From Bacillus carboniphilus (GTDB lineage Bacteria > Bacillota > Bacilli > Bacillales > JAIVKR01), in assembly GCF_020524035.2 (NCBI RefSeq), contig NZ_CP129013.1, positions 620,001 to 684,000 of the forward strand: DNA of 64,000 nucleotides, given 5' to 3'. The first letter of the stretch is position 1. Each line of letters opens with the position of its first letter. Position numbers and translations under genes: made by a program. Below are positions 54,118-62,006 of the stretch, piece after piece. The notes beneath the pieces were generated by a model. The model worked only from the letters and a program-made list of their open reading frames with translations, had not been told where the DNA came from and ran no database searches.

Positions 54118-55755
54118 ATGGCGATCACTCAAGATTTAATTCAAAATGGAAATTTTAAGAGTGGAACTCTTGACCCTTGGATAGGAGAGAATGCCGATGT
54201 TATTGCCTCTCCTTGTCCTTCAATAGTAGATGACTTTAGTGCTAGGTTAAAGGGTGGTGAGGAAGTCGCGACTCTTTTTCAAAATTTTAACGTTATCACG
54301 GGTGAAACGTATCAATTAGTCCTGTCAATTGCAACGGCAAGGAAAGGAACGTCCCCTCCTGTAAAAATACGAGTGGAATTTCTTAACCGGTTATTAGAAG
54401 TTGTCGGAATTGGTTTGGATGAATCAATTTCTCAAAGTCAATTACCCAATGGAGCTGACGGAAAGTTTAATACGATCCAATTACTAACAGCTGTCGTACC
54501 AAAAGAGGCAAGGTTTGCACGTCTCATTATTGAGAAACAAGGATTGGCATTTTCACCTGGCGTCGTGATCGATAATGTCTTAATGAGCCGGATCACAGCT
54601 GAACTAACGCCATTACCGAATACGTATGTTGGAAATACCAGTACAGATACAACTTCAATTATTTTTGAAGATACCTTCAATACCCTCACAGTTGGAAATA
54701 CCCCTAATGCGATGATTCGTGCCTTTAGTGACGAGACAAAATTGCTTTATATCGCTTTTGGAAATGAAGAATATGTATCAGTCATTGATGTTTCAACTCA
54801 CACAGAAATGACAACCATCTCTGTAATGGGGACAACAGATTACTATTTTAATCGAAACATTGCGGTTAGTCCAGATGGTTCAAAAGTGTATATCGCATCT
54901 AACCAATCAGATAATGGGTTTGTAAACGTCGTTGACACGAGTACGAATCAATTAGTAGGCGTGGTGACAGTAGGCGGGAATCCTACAGCTGTTTTAATAT
55001 CAAATAATGGTTCGAATGTATATGTGGGGAGTGTGGGATCTACATCGGTAGTGCAAATTGATACAGATAATTTAATCATAACAGAAACATTTACGCTTAA
55101 TTCGAACTACAGATATACTCTATTTTTAGCGATCACTTCAAGTGATCAACAATTAATTGTAGGGACAGAAGGTGATCTTAGTAATCAGTGTAATGGAGAT
55201 AAAGATCTGCCTGGGAGATTCTCTATATTCGATGTGAGCACAGGTGAGAGAATAATAGAGAATACATTAGCTGAGTGTGAAATTATGTATAGTATGTCTA
55301 TATCCACCGATGAAATGTTTTTGTATGTAGGGACTACTTTGGCTAGTAATGGATCAACGCTTTTACGAGTATATGATACGATGCAATTTAAAGAAATTAC
55401 CTGTCTTCAGTTAGTTAAAGGAGGAGCTAATTTTCCAAAGCCTAATGTAATTGCTAGTATATCTGAAGGTGAAGGAGAAGAAATTATTTTTGTTTCCGGT
55501 ATAGATATAGTTATAGGATTCATTTTCTTTACTAATATTTATGAAGTTAGCCGCTGTAATGATTCTTTTACAACGATCACAAACATATGTATTGATGGTT
55601 TTACGAATGGTTTTTTTACAGTATCTTCTGATGGATCTTCTATTATAACAGCAAATCAATCTGATAACACCATATCTTTTTTTGATACAGACTCCTTTAC
55701 CTTAAATACAACACTAGATGTAGGTGCAGGCCCGGAGGTTCTTGTAGTAGATTAA
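54118..55755 (+). CDS. NTTRR-like + beta-propeller protein, paralog 10
   Basis: 545 residues; ATG 54118 after AAAGTGGTG. The N-domain is very close to paralog 9 (NGNFKSGTLDPWIGENADVIASPCPSIVDDFSARLKGG). The linker has the variant NTYVGNTSTDTTSIIFEDTFNTLTVG, which is shared exactly with paralog 12, not 9. Mid-propeller segments (GSTSVVQIDTDNLIITETFTLNSNY) resemble 11 and 12. It has YEVSRCNDSFTTITN and ends GAGPEVLVVD. It is intact, and a mosaic of its neighbours. Confidence 0.86.
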   Translation: MAITQDLIQNGNFKSGTLDPWIGENADVIASPCPSIVDDFSARLKGGEEVATLFQNFNVITGETYQLVLSIATARKGTSPPVKIRVEFLNRLLEVVGIGLDESISQSQLPNGADGKFNTIQLLTAVVPKEARFARLIIEKQGLAFSPGVVIDNVLMSRITAELTPLPNTYVGNTSTDTTSIIFEDTFNTLTVGNTPNAMIRAFSDETKLLYIAFGNEEYVSVIDVSTHTEMTTISVMGTTDYYFNRNIAVSPDGSKVYIASNQSDNGFVNVVDTSTNQLVGVVTVGGNPTAVLISNNGSNVYVGSVGSTSVVQIDTDNLIITETFTLNSNYRYTLFLAITSSDQQLIVGTEGDLSNQCNGDKDLPGRFSIFDVSTGERIIENTLAECEIMYSMSISTDEMFLYVGTTLASNGSTLLRVYDTMQFKEITCLQLVKGGANFPKPNVIASISEGEGEEIIFVSGIDIVIGFIFFTNIYEVSRCNDSFTTITNICIDGFTNGFFTVSSDGSSIITANQSDNTISFFDTDSFTLNTTLDVGAGPEVLVVD

Positions 55756-55813
55756 GCTTTACGAAATGGTATGACTATTTTTTTATTTTGAATATGAACA
55801 AAGAGGTGTCGAT

Positions 55814-57454
55814 ATGACAGTCATACAAAATTTAATTGAAAATGGGAACTTTGAAAGAGGAGAGCTATCTCCTTGGAAAGGAAAGAATGTCGATGTAATT
55901 GCCTCTCCATGTCCAGTAGTTGTAGGTGACTTTAGTGGTAGGTTAAAAGGAGGAGAAGTAGTCGCATCAATTTTTCAAAACTTCAACGTTGTTACAGGAG
56001 AAGTTTATCAACTAACCTTGTCGATCTCGACGGCGAGGAAAGGAACGTCTCCTCCTCTTCGCATTCGAGTGGAATACCTTAATCGTATATTAGAAGTCGT
56101 TGGATTTGGTTTGGAGGAATCAATTTCTCAAAGTCAATTACCCAACGGGGCTGACGGCAAGTTTACTACTGTCCAATTCATAACAACTGTTGTACCAGAA
56201 GAGGCAAGGTTTGCACGTCTCATCATTGAGAAACAAGGATTAGCTTTTTCACCAAGTGTCGTAATCGATAATGTTTTAATGATTCGGATTATAGCTGAAC
56301 AAACTCCAATACCGAATACGTATGTCGGAAATACTGGTACAGATACCACTTCAATTATATTTGAGGATCGTTTTAATACACTTACAGTTGGGAACACTCC
56401 CAATGCCATGATTCGCGCATTTAATGGAGAAAAACGGTTGTTATATATTGCTTTTGGAAATGAACAATATGTTTCTGTCATTGATGTGTCCGCTCAAGAA
56501 GAATTAACAACGATTCCTGTAAGTGGTGTTACTGATTTCTATTACAATCGAAACATTGCGGTTAGTCCAGATGGTTCGAAAGTGTTCATCACGACTAATG
56601 CTGAAGCAGGATTCGTAAATGTCATTGATACGAGCACAAATCAATTAGCGGGAGTAGTGACGGTAGGTGAAAACCCAACGGCTGTTGAGATTTCGAGTAA
56701 TGGGCTGAATTTATATGTTGCAAGCGTGGGATCTACATCTGTTGTTCAAATTGATACGGAGAGTTTAGTGATAACTGAAACGTATACTCTTAATTCGAAC
56801 TATAGTTTTACTTTATTTTTAGCTTTGGCTTCGAATGATCAACAGGTAATTATAGGGAGTCAAGGGGACCCCGAAAAACAGGGAGACGATGATCCTATTT
56901 CAGCGAGATTTTCGGTAGTGGAGGTTAGTAGTGGTGAGACGAAAACAGAAAATATATTTGGTGGTTCTAATCTTATGTTTAGTATGGTGATCTCCCTAGA
57001 TGAGGAGTTTGTGTATTTTGGCAACGAAATTGAAGATAATGAAGGTTGTGATATCGCACTATTTTACGTGTATGATACGTCTGACTATAAAGAAGTGACT
57101 TTTCTTCAGTTAGGAGTAGCAGTAGTAGATACTAGCAATCCAAATGTGATTACACAGGCATCCGAAGGTGACAACGAAGATTTTGTCTTTGTATCAGTGG
57201 TAGGACTTAATATTAGTGACATCTTTGAGATTAGCCGTTGTGGAGATACCTTCACAAATGTGACTAATATTTGTATACCAGGCCTTACTAGTTCTGGATT
57301 TGACAGAGGGTATATTTCTATATCTTCAGATGGCACTCAAATTGTAACTGCAAATGAAGGAGAGAACACAATCTCATTTGTTCCTACTGATACTTTTAAT
57401 ATTCGTCTCACCCTCGAAGTAGGCACCGGTCCAGCAATTCTTGTAGTGGATTAA
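55814..57454 (+). CDS. NTTRR-like + beta-propeller protein, paralog 11
   Basis: 546 residues; ATG 55814 after AAAGAGGTG, 58 bases beyond paralog 10. N-domain MTVIQNLIENGNFERGELSPWKG, then NVDVIASPCPVVVGDFSGRLKGGEVVASIFQNFNVVTGE, shared with paralog 12. The first half of the propeller (AGFVNVIDTSTNQLAGVVTVGENPTAVEISSNGLNLYVAS) is also shared with 12, while the distal half is unique (SSGETKTENIFGGSNLMFSM). It has FEISRCGDTFTNVTN and ends GTGPAILVVD. Confidence 0.86.
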   Translation: MTVIQNLIENGNFERGELSPWKGKNVDVIASPCPVVVGDFSGRLKGGEVVASIFQNFNVVTGEVYQLTLSISTARKGTSPPLRIRVEYLNRILEVVGFGLEESISQSQLPNGADGKFTTVQFITTVVPEEARFARLIIEKQGLAFSPSVVIDNVLMIRIIAEQTPIPNTYVGNTGTDTTSIIFEDRFNTLTVGNTPNAMIRAFNGEKRLLYIAFGNEQYVSVIDVSAQEELTTIPVSGVTDFYYNRNIAVSPDGSKVFITTNAEAGFVNVIDTSTNQLAGVVTVGENPTAVEISSNGLNLYVASVGSTSVVQIDTESLVITETYTLNSNYSFTLFLALASNDQQVIIGSQGDPEKQGDDDPISARFSVVEVSSGETKTENIFGGSNLMFSMVISLDEEFVYFGNEIEDNEGCDIALFYVYDTSDYKEVTFLQLGVAVVDTSNPNVITQASEGDNEDFVFVSVVGLNISDIFEISRCGDTFTNVTNICIPGLTSSGFDRGYISISSDGTQIVTANEGENTISFVPTDTFNIRLTLEVGTGPAILVVD

Positions 57455-57610
57455 AGAATTAATGAATACCTAGCTATCAAGTTAACGATAAGTTAGAAGT
57501 TATTAACCAAGTTTTAAATCAACTCATTTAGAGCAATTTTATTCTCTATGCAACGAATATAGGGTTTGAAAATCAAGAGTCATGAATATTTTGAATAAAG
57601 AGGTGTCAAT

Positions 57611-59242
57611 ATGACAATCATTCAAAAATTAATAGAAAATGGAAATTTTGAAAATGGACTTCTTGACCCTTGGATTGGAGAGAGTGCCGATGTGATTGCC
57701 TCTCCATGTCCAGTAGTTGTAGGTGACTTTAGTGGAAGGTTAAAGGGAGGAGAAGTAGTCGCATCAATTTTTCAAAACTTCAACGTTGTTACAGGAGAAG
57801 CTTATCAACTAACCTTGTCGATCGCCACAGCAAGGAAAGGTACGTCTCCTCCTGTAAAAATACGAGTGGAATACCTTAACTGGTTATTAGAAGTCGTTGG
57901 ATTTGGTTTGGAGGAATCAATTTCTCAAAGTCAATTACCCAACGGGGCTGACGGCAAGTTTACTACTGTCCAATTCATAACAACTATTGTACCAGAAAAG
58001 GCAAGGTTTGCACGTGTCATCATTGAGAAACAAGGATTAGCTTTTTCACCAAGTGTTGTGATTGATAATGTTTTAATGAGTCGTATCACAGCTGAATTAA
58101 CCCCATTACCGAATACGTATGTCGGAAATACCAGTACAGATACAACTTCAATTATTTTTGAAGATACCTTCAATACCCTCACAGTTGGAAATACCCCTAA
58201 TGCGATGATTCGTGCCTTTAGTGACGAGAAAAAAATACTCTATATCGCTTTTGGAAATGAACAATATGTTTCTGTCATTGATGTATCGACTCAGGAGGTA
58301 TTAACTACAATTCCTGTAAGTGGTGTTACGGATTTCTATTACAATCGAAACATTGCGGTTAGTCCAGATGGTTCAAAAGTGTTCATCACAACTAATGAAT
58401 CTACAGCAGGATTCGTAAATGTCATTGATACGAGCACAAATCAATTAGCGGGAGTAGTGACGGTAGGGGAAAACCCAACGGCTGTTGAGATATCAAGTAA
58501 TGGGCTGAATTTATATGTCGCAAGCGTGGGATCTACATCTGTTGTTCAAATTGATACGGAGAGTTTAGTGATAACTGAAACGTATACTCTAAATTCGAAC
58601 TATGGTTTTACTTTATTTTTAGCCTTGGCTTCGAATGCTCAACAGTTAATTATAGGGAGCCAAGGTGAAGTAAGAAACACGGTTGCGAGATTTAGTGTTA
58701 TTGACATTAGCACTGGTGAGGTGATCAAAGAAAATGTGTTTAATGATTGCGATATGATGTTAAGTATGGTTATTTCTTTAGATGGGAATTATTTGTATAC
58801 AGGTATTAATAACATTGAAACAACAAGAAACACTACCAATTTATTTGTTTATTTTAATGCATTTGATACGACGAATTTTCAAGAAACGACAAACATCCAG
58901 TTATTCAATAATACTATTGCTTTTTCCTCATTGCCATCACCAAATGTCATTTCGGAAGTCTTTGAAGGTGAAGAAGAAACTCTCATCTTTATTTCAGCTG
59001 TGACGAGTGATGGCGTAAATAATTTATATGAAATCAGCCGCTGTGGTGATTCCTTTTCCTCTGTGACCAATAAAAGCATTGCAGGTTTTACAAACGGTTA
59101 TTTTTTTATTTCTTCAGATGGGTCAACAATCGTAACAGCTAATCAATCTGATGATACCGTATCGTTTTTAAACACAAACTCGTTTAGCTTGGAGACTACT
59201 TTAAATGTTGGTTCAGGTCCAGGAGTGCTTGTGGTTGATTAG
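57611..59242 (+). CDS. NTTRR-like + beta-propeller protein, paralog 12
   Basis: 543 residues; ATG 57611 after AAAGAGGTG. N-domain MTIIQKLIENGNFENGLLDPWIG, then the VASPCPVVVGDFSGRLKGG block of paralog 11 and the NTSTDTTSIIFEDTFNTLTVG linker of paralog 10. The proximal propeller is that of paralog 11, and the distal half is unique. It has YEISRCGDSFSSVTN and ends GSGPGVLVVD. The patchwork of long identical blocks points to recombination among the tandem genes. Confidence 0.86.
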   Translation: MTIIQKLIENGNFENGLLDPWIGESADVIASPCPVVVGDFSGRLKGGEVVASIFQNFNVVTGEAYQLTLSIATARKGTSPPVKIRVEYLNWLLEVVGFGLEESISQSQLPNGADGKFTTVQFITTIVPEKARFARVIIEKQGLAFSPSVVIDNVLMSRITAELTPLPNTYVGNTSTDTTSIIFEDTFNTLTVGNTPNAMIRAFSDEKKILYIAFGNEQYVSVIDVSTQEVLTTIPVSGVTDFYYNRNIAVSPDGSKVFITTNESTAGFVNVIDTSTNQLAGVVTVGENPTAVEISSNGLNLYVASVGSTSVVQIDTESLVITETYTLNSNYGFTLFLALASNAQQLIIGSQGEVRNTVARFSVIDISTGEVIKENVFNDCDMMLSMVISLDGNYLYTGINNIETTRNTTNLFVYFNAFDTTNFQETTNIQLFNNTIAFSSLPSPNVISEVFEGEEETLIFISAVTSDGVNNLYEISRCGDSFSSVTNKSIAGFTNGYFFISSDGSTIVTANQSDDTVSFLNTNSFSLETTLNVGSGPGVLVVD

Positions 59243-59557
59243 GTTTTCATCTTTTGAAGAAGGAAACATAGTGTTAGATTCATTATTTCTCCTCTTAAAT
59301 GGAGAGGATTATCTAATAAATGCATGGCCAATATGGTAAGTAGATACGTTTCTACAAATGAGAAGGATCGACATAATCAACAGACATATACTCTCTCTTA
59401 CCCTTTTCCCCTTAACAATTATGAATTGTTATAGTGGTGACATCCCATCGTTAAAAGAATGATAAGGCTGAATTTTGATTAATTTCCGCAATCGTCCAAT
59501 CCTTTTCATGATACTTTTCATAAAATATAGAAAAATATTATAGTGAGGCTTTTAAAC
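59243..59557. other. intergenic region before the Ig-like/propeller gene
   Basis: About 315 bases. A weak hairpin, TCTCCTC with GGAGAGG near 59287-59306, may end paralog 12. CATAAAATA (59518-59526) near the next gene fits a sigma-K -10, but no -35 is seen. Confidence 0.4.
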
Positions 59558-61141
59558 ATGGTTATACTTTTTACTACAGGCCCTGTTGATAACACAGATT
59601 TAGCGTTAAGTAACATTGAAGTGCGTGTTCGTAATACAGATCCATCAAACAATGCTATGATAACCGTTCGACTTTTAGACGAAAGTTCGTCACCTGAGTC
59701 ACTAAATAATTCGGATTCATTTACTGTTAGTGCAAACAGTACGGAAAGTGTTTTGTTCAGCGCAGCTTCATTGTCTTCGTTTTTAATTGAAGTGGAAGTC
59801 AATCTTGCAAATCGAAGCGATATCATCACTACAACGGCCATTCATCCAACAGTTACTTTGTTTAACGAGATGAGTGAGTTTGTCCAATTTATTCGCTTAC
59901 TTGTTTCAAGCCCGGAGGATTTACTGGAAATAAACTATCCTGCTACGCCACAATTGAATTTATTCATACCGGATATGATCGATTGCTATGAGCAAATTTC
60001 GGGGAACTTGACCACTGATCAAATGCCGATTTCAGGTGTTGATATCACATTCGAAGTGGACGTGACCAGTGTTTCTTTCTTTCCAAACCCTTCTGTAACA
60101 GATGGAAATGGCAATTTTGTTTCGACTGTATCAGTGGGGAACCCCACCGTTACACAGCAATCAATTATTACAGCTAAAGCAAATGTTAATGGACAAAATA
60201 TCCAAATAGTTGGATTGACAGAAGTGATGTGTATCGCACTCCTTTATGTAACAAATTTTGATTCTAACAACATTTCTGTCATTGACGTTGATACGAATTC
60301 GGTAATAGATACGATTACGGGATTTACAAAACCTACGGGTATTGATGTTAACTCAATAACAGAACTAGTTTATGCTTATAATACGGTGGATTCTTCAATG
60401 GTGGATACTATAACTGTAAATGCCGTGTCAGTCATTGAAGTTGGTACAAATATCATTAACACAACCATAACAGCAGGAGAAGAAGTGGGTCTTTTTGGAG
60501 TTGCGGTCAATTTAGTTGAGAATTATATTTGCTTAGCAAATGAAACAACTATGTCTACAGTTATTATTATTGATGGAGAAACTAATCTCATCACTAATAC
60601 TGTAACGGTTGGTAATTTCCCAAGAGGAGTAGGTATTGACGAAATAAGAAATTTAATTTATGTCACAAACGATGATTCAAGTGTATCTATAATCGATGGA
60701 AATCAAGGGTTTGTAGTTACAACTACCATTAATGTGGGGGATCTTCCTGAGGGACTAGCCATTAATGAAGTGACCAATCGCATTTATGTTGCTAATCTTG
60801 CATCAAATAACGTATCAGTCATTGATGGAAATACATTCAATATCATTGCTACAGCAACGGTTAATAATGTACCAAGAGGAGTGGATATTAATGAGAGTAC
60901 GAATACCATTTATGTTGCAAATGGAGCTAGTGATAACATCTCCGTCATCGATGGCTGGACAAATATTGTTTTGATAACGGTCACAGTAGGATTTTCTCCA
61001 TTAGGAATTAAAGTGGTTGAAAGTTTGAATTATGTTTATGTAACGAATGAAAATAATATATCCGTTATAGATGGGGATTTAAATATGATCATTGCAACGG
61101 TTACGGTAGGCGATCGTCCTTTAGCTATTACATTCGTTTAA
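59558..61141 (+). CDS. YVTN beta-propeller protein with a different, Ig-like N-terminus
   Basis: 527 residues from ATG 59558; GTGAGG (59543-59548) is its ribosome site. The NTTRR-like domain is absent. Residues 1-125 form a beta-rich segment (TDLALSNIEVRVRNTDPSNNAMITVRLLDESSS). Residues about 130-220 resemble a bacterial Ig-like module (PISGVDITFEVDVTSVSFFPNP, TDGNGNFVSTVSVG). Then come six or seven regular YVTN blades (LYVTNFDSNNISVIDVDTNSVIDTITG, IYVANLASNNVSVIDGNTFNIIATATV). There is no signal peptide. It is a propeller relative whose N-module has been swapped. Confidence 0.82.
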   Translation: MVILFTTGPVDNTDLALSNIEVRVRNTDPSNNAMITVRLLDESSSPESLNNSDSFTVSANSTESVLFSAASLSSFLIEVEVNLANRSDIITTTAIHPTVTLFNEMSEFVQFIRLLVSSPEDLLEINYPATPQLNLFIPDMIDCYEQISGNLTTDQMPISGVDITFEVDVTSVSFFPNPSVTDGNGNFVSTVSVGNPTVTQQSIITAKANVNGQNIQIVGLTEVMCIALLYVTNFDSNNISVIDVDTNSVIDTITGFTKPTGIDVNSITELVYAYNTVDSSMVDTITVNAVSVIEVGTNIINTTITAGEEVGLFGVAVNLVENYICLANETTMSTVIIIDGETNLITNTVTVGNFPRGVGIDEIRNLIYVTNDDSSVSIIDGNQGFVVTTTINVGDLPEGLAINEVTNRIYVANLASNNVSVIDGNTFNIIATATVNNVPRGVDINESTNTIYVANGASDNISVIDGWTNIVLITVTVGFSPLGIKVVESLNYVYVTNENNISVIDGDLNMIIATVTVGDRPLAITFV

Positions 61142-61382
61142 TTCGTGTTGCTTTCGTCCATTAAAAAGAAGAGACGTGGATTGATAAATCTATGTGTAGG
61201 ACATGAAGAAACACCAAAACCCCCTAATCTCCCATACAAGAAGGTTTAGTAGTGAGGATAAATCTTATTTCATGGATTAGCCAATGGGAAATGAGTACCT
61301 AATTCACCGCAAAATCCGCTCACGTCCATGACGCTTCTTCTTTTTTTACATATCATATATCTAAATTAGAAAAGGAGGTAAG

Positions 61383-61643
61383 AATGAAGTTACTAATCAA
61401 ATCTATGTGACAAATTTCAATGGAGCAAGTGTTTCAGTTATTGATGGCAACTTATTTGTAATTACAGCAACTGTGCCTACAGGTGCTTTTCCTCAGTCAG
61501 TTACCGTAAATGTAGATTTAAATCGAATATATGTTGTCAATAATGGACCTGGTAACGTTTCTGTTATAGATGGGATGACGAATGTAGTAATAGCAACGGT
61601 CACTGTTGGAGGGAGTCCACAAGCGATAACCCATTTTATTTAA
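61383..61643 (+). pseudogene. fragment of a YVTN propeller gene
   Basis: The frame reads NEVTNQIYVTNFNGASVSVIDG and two more half blades, ending GGSPQAITHFI. No start codon in frame has a ribosome site: AAAGGAGG is present at 61370-61377, but the ATG behind it (61384) is in another frame and stops at once. It closely matches the last blades of the preceding gene, so it is a duplicated and truncated tail. Confidence 0.7.
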
Positions 61644-61793
61644 GTCGTTGTTTATTTCAATTTCTTAGTCAGTTTTTATTTGGAGAAACTCCTGTCAATT
61701 TTGAAACACCTCAGTAAAGTACTGTGTTATTTGGTTCATTCATGTAAAAGGGAATTATATTTTATCAAATGAAATTTCAGTTGTTATTATTCA

Positions 61794-61960
61794 CTTGTCA
61801 GTCCAAAGTGTTCAACATTAACAAGCTTTCAAATTTTCGTCAAAAAAGTCTGAGTGCTTTTTTTAGTTTTGACTTATATTTACGTGGATGAAGAGACTGG
61901 TTTAAGTAAAAGTTATAAAATATGAGGACACTAAATTTCCTACATATGGTGCCATCAAAA
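61794..61960. mobile_element. decayed remnant of the IS4-like element end
   Basis: CTTGTCAGTC, then a diverged version of 13364-13500 can be followed (TTTTCGTCAAAAAAGTCTGA, then TTTTGACTTAT and ACGTGGATGAAGAG) for about 150 bases. It is full of small changes, so this insertion is old compared with 13347-15241. Confidence 0.5.
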
Positions 61961-62006
61961 TAAGATTAAGCGATAAAGATATAATGAAATGGAGGAACAG
62001 TTGAAT

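Noticed and set aside
33199-61643. CRISPR-like or short tandem repeat array
   Set aside because: The strong self-similarity comes from kilobase-sized paralogous genes, not from short repeats with unique spacers.
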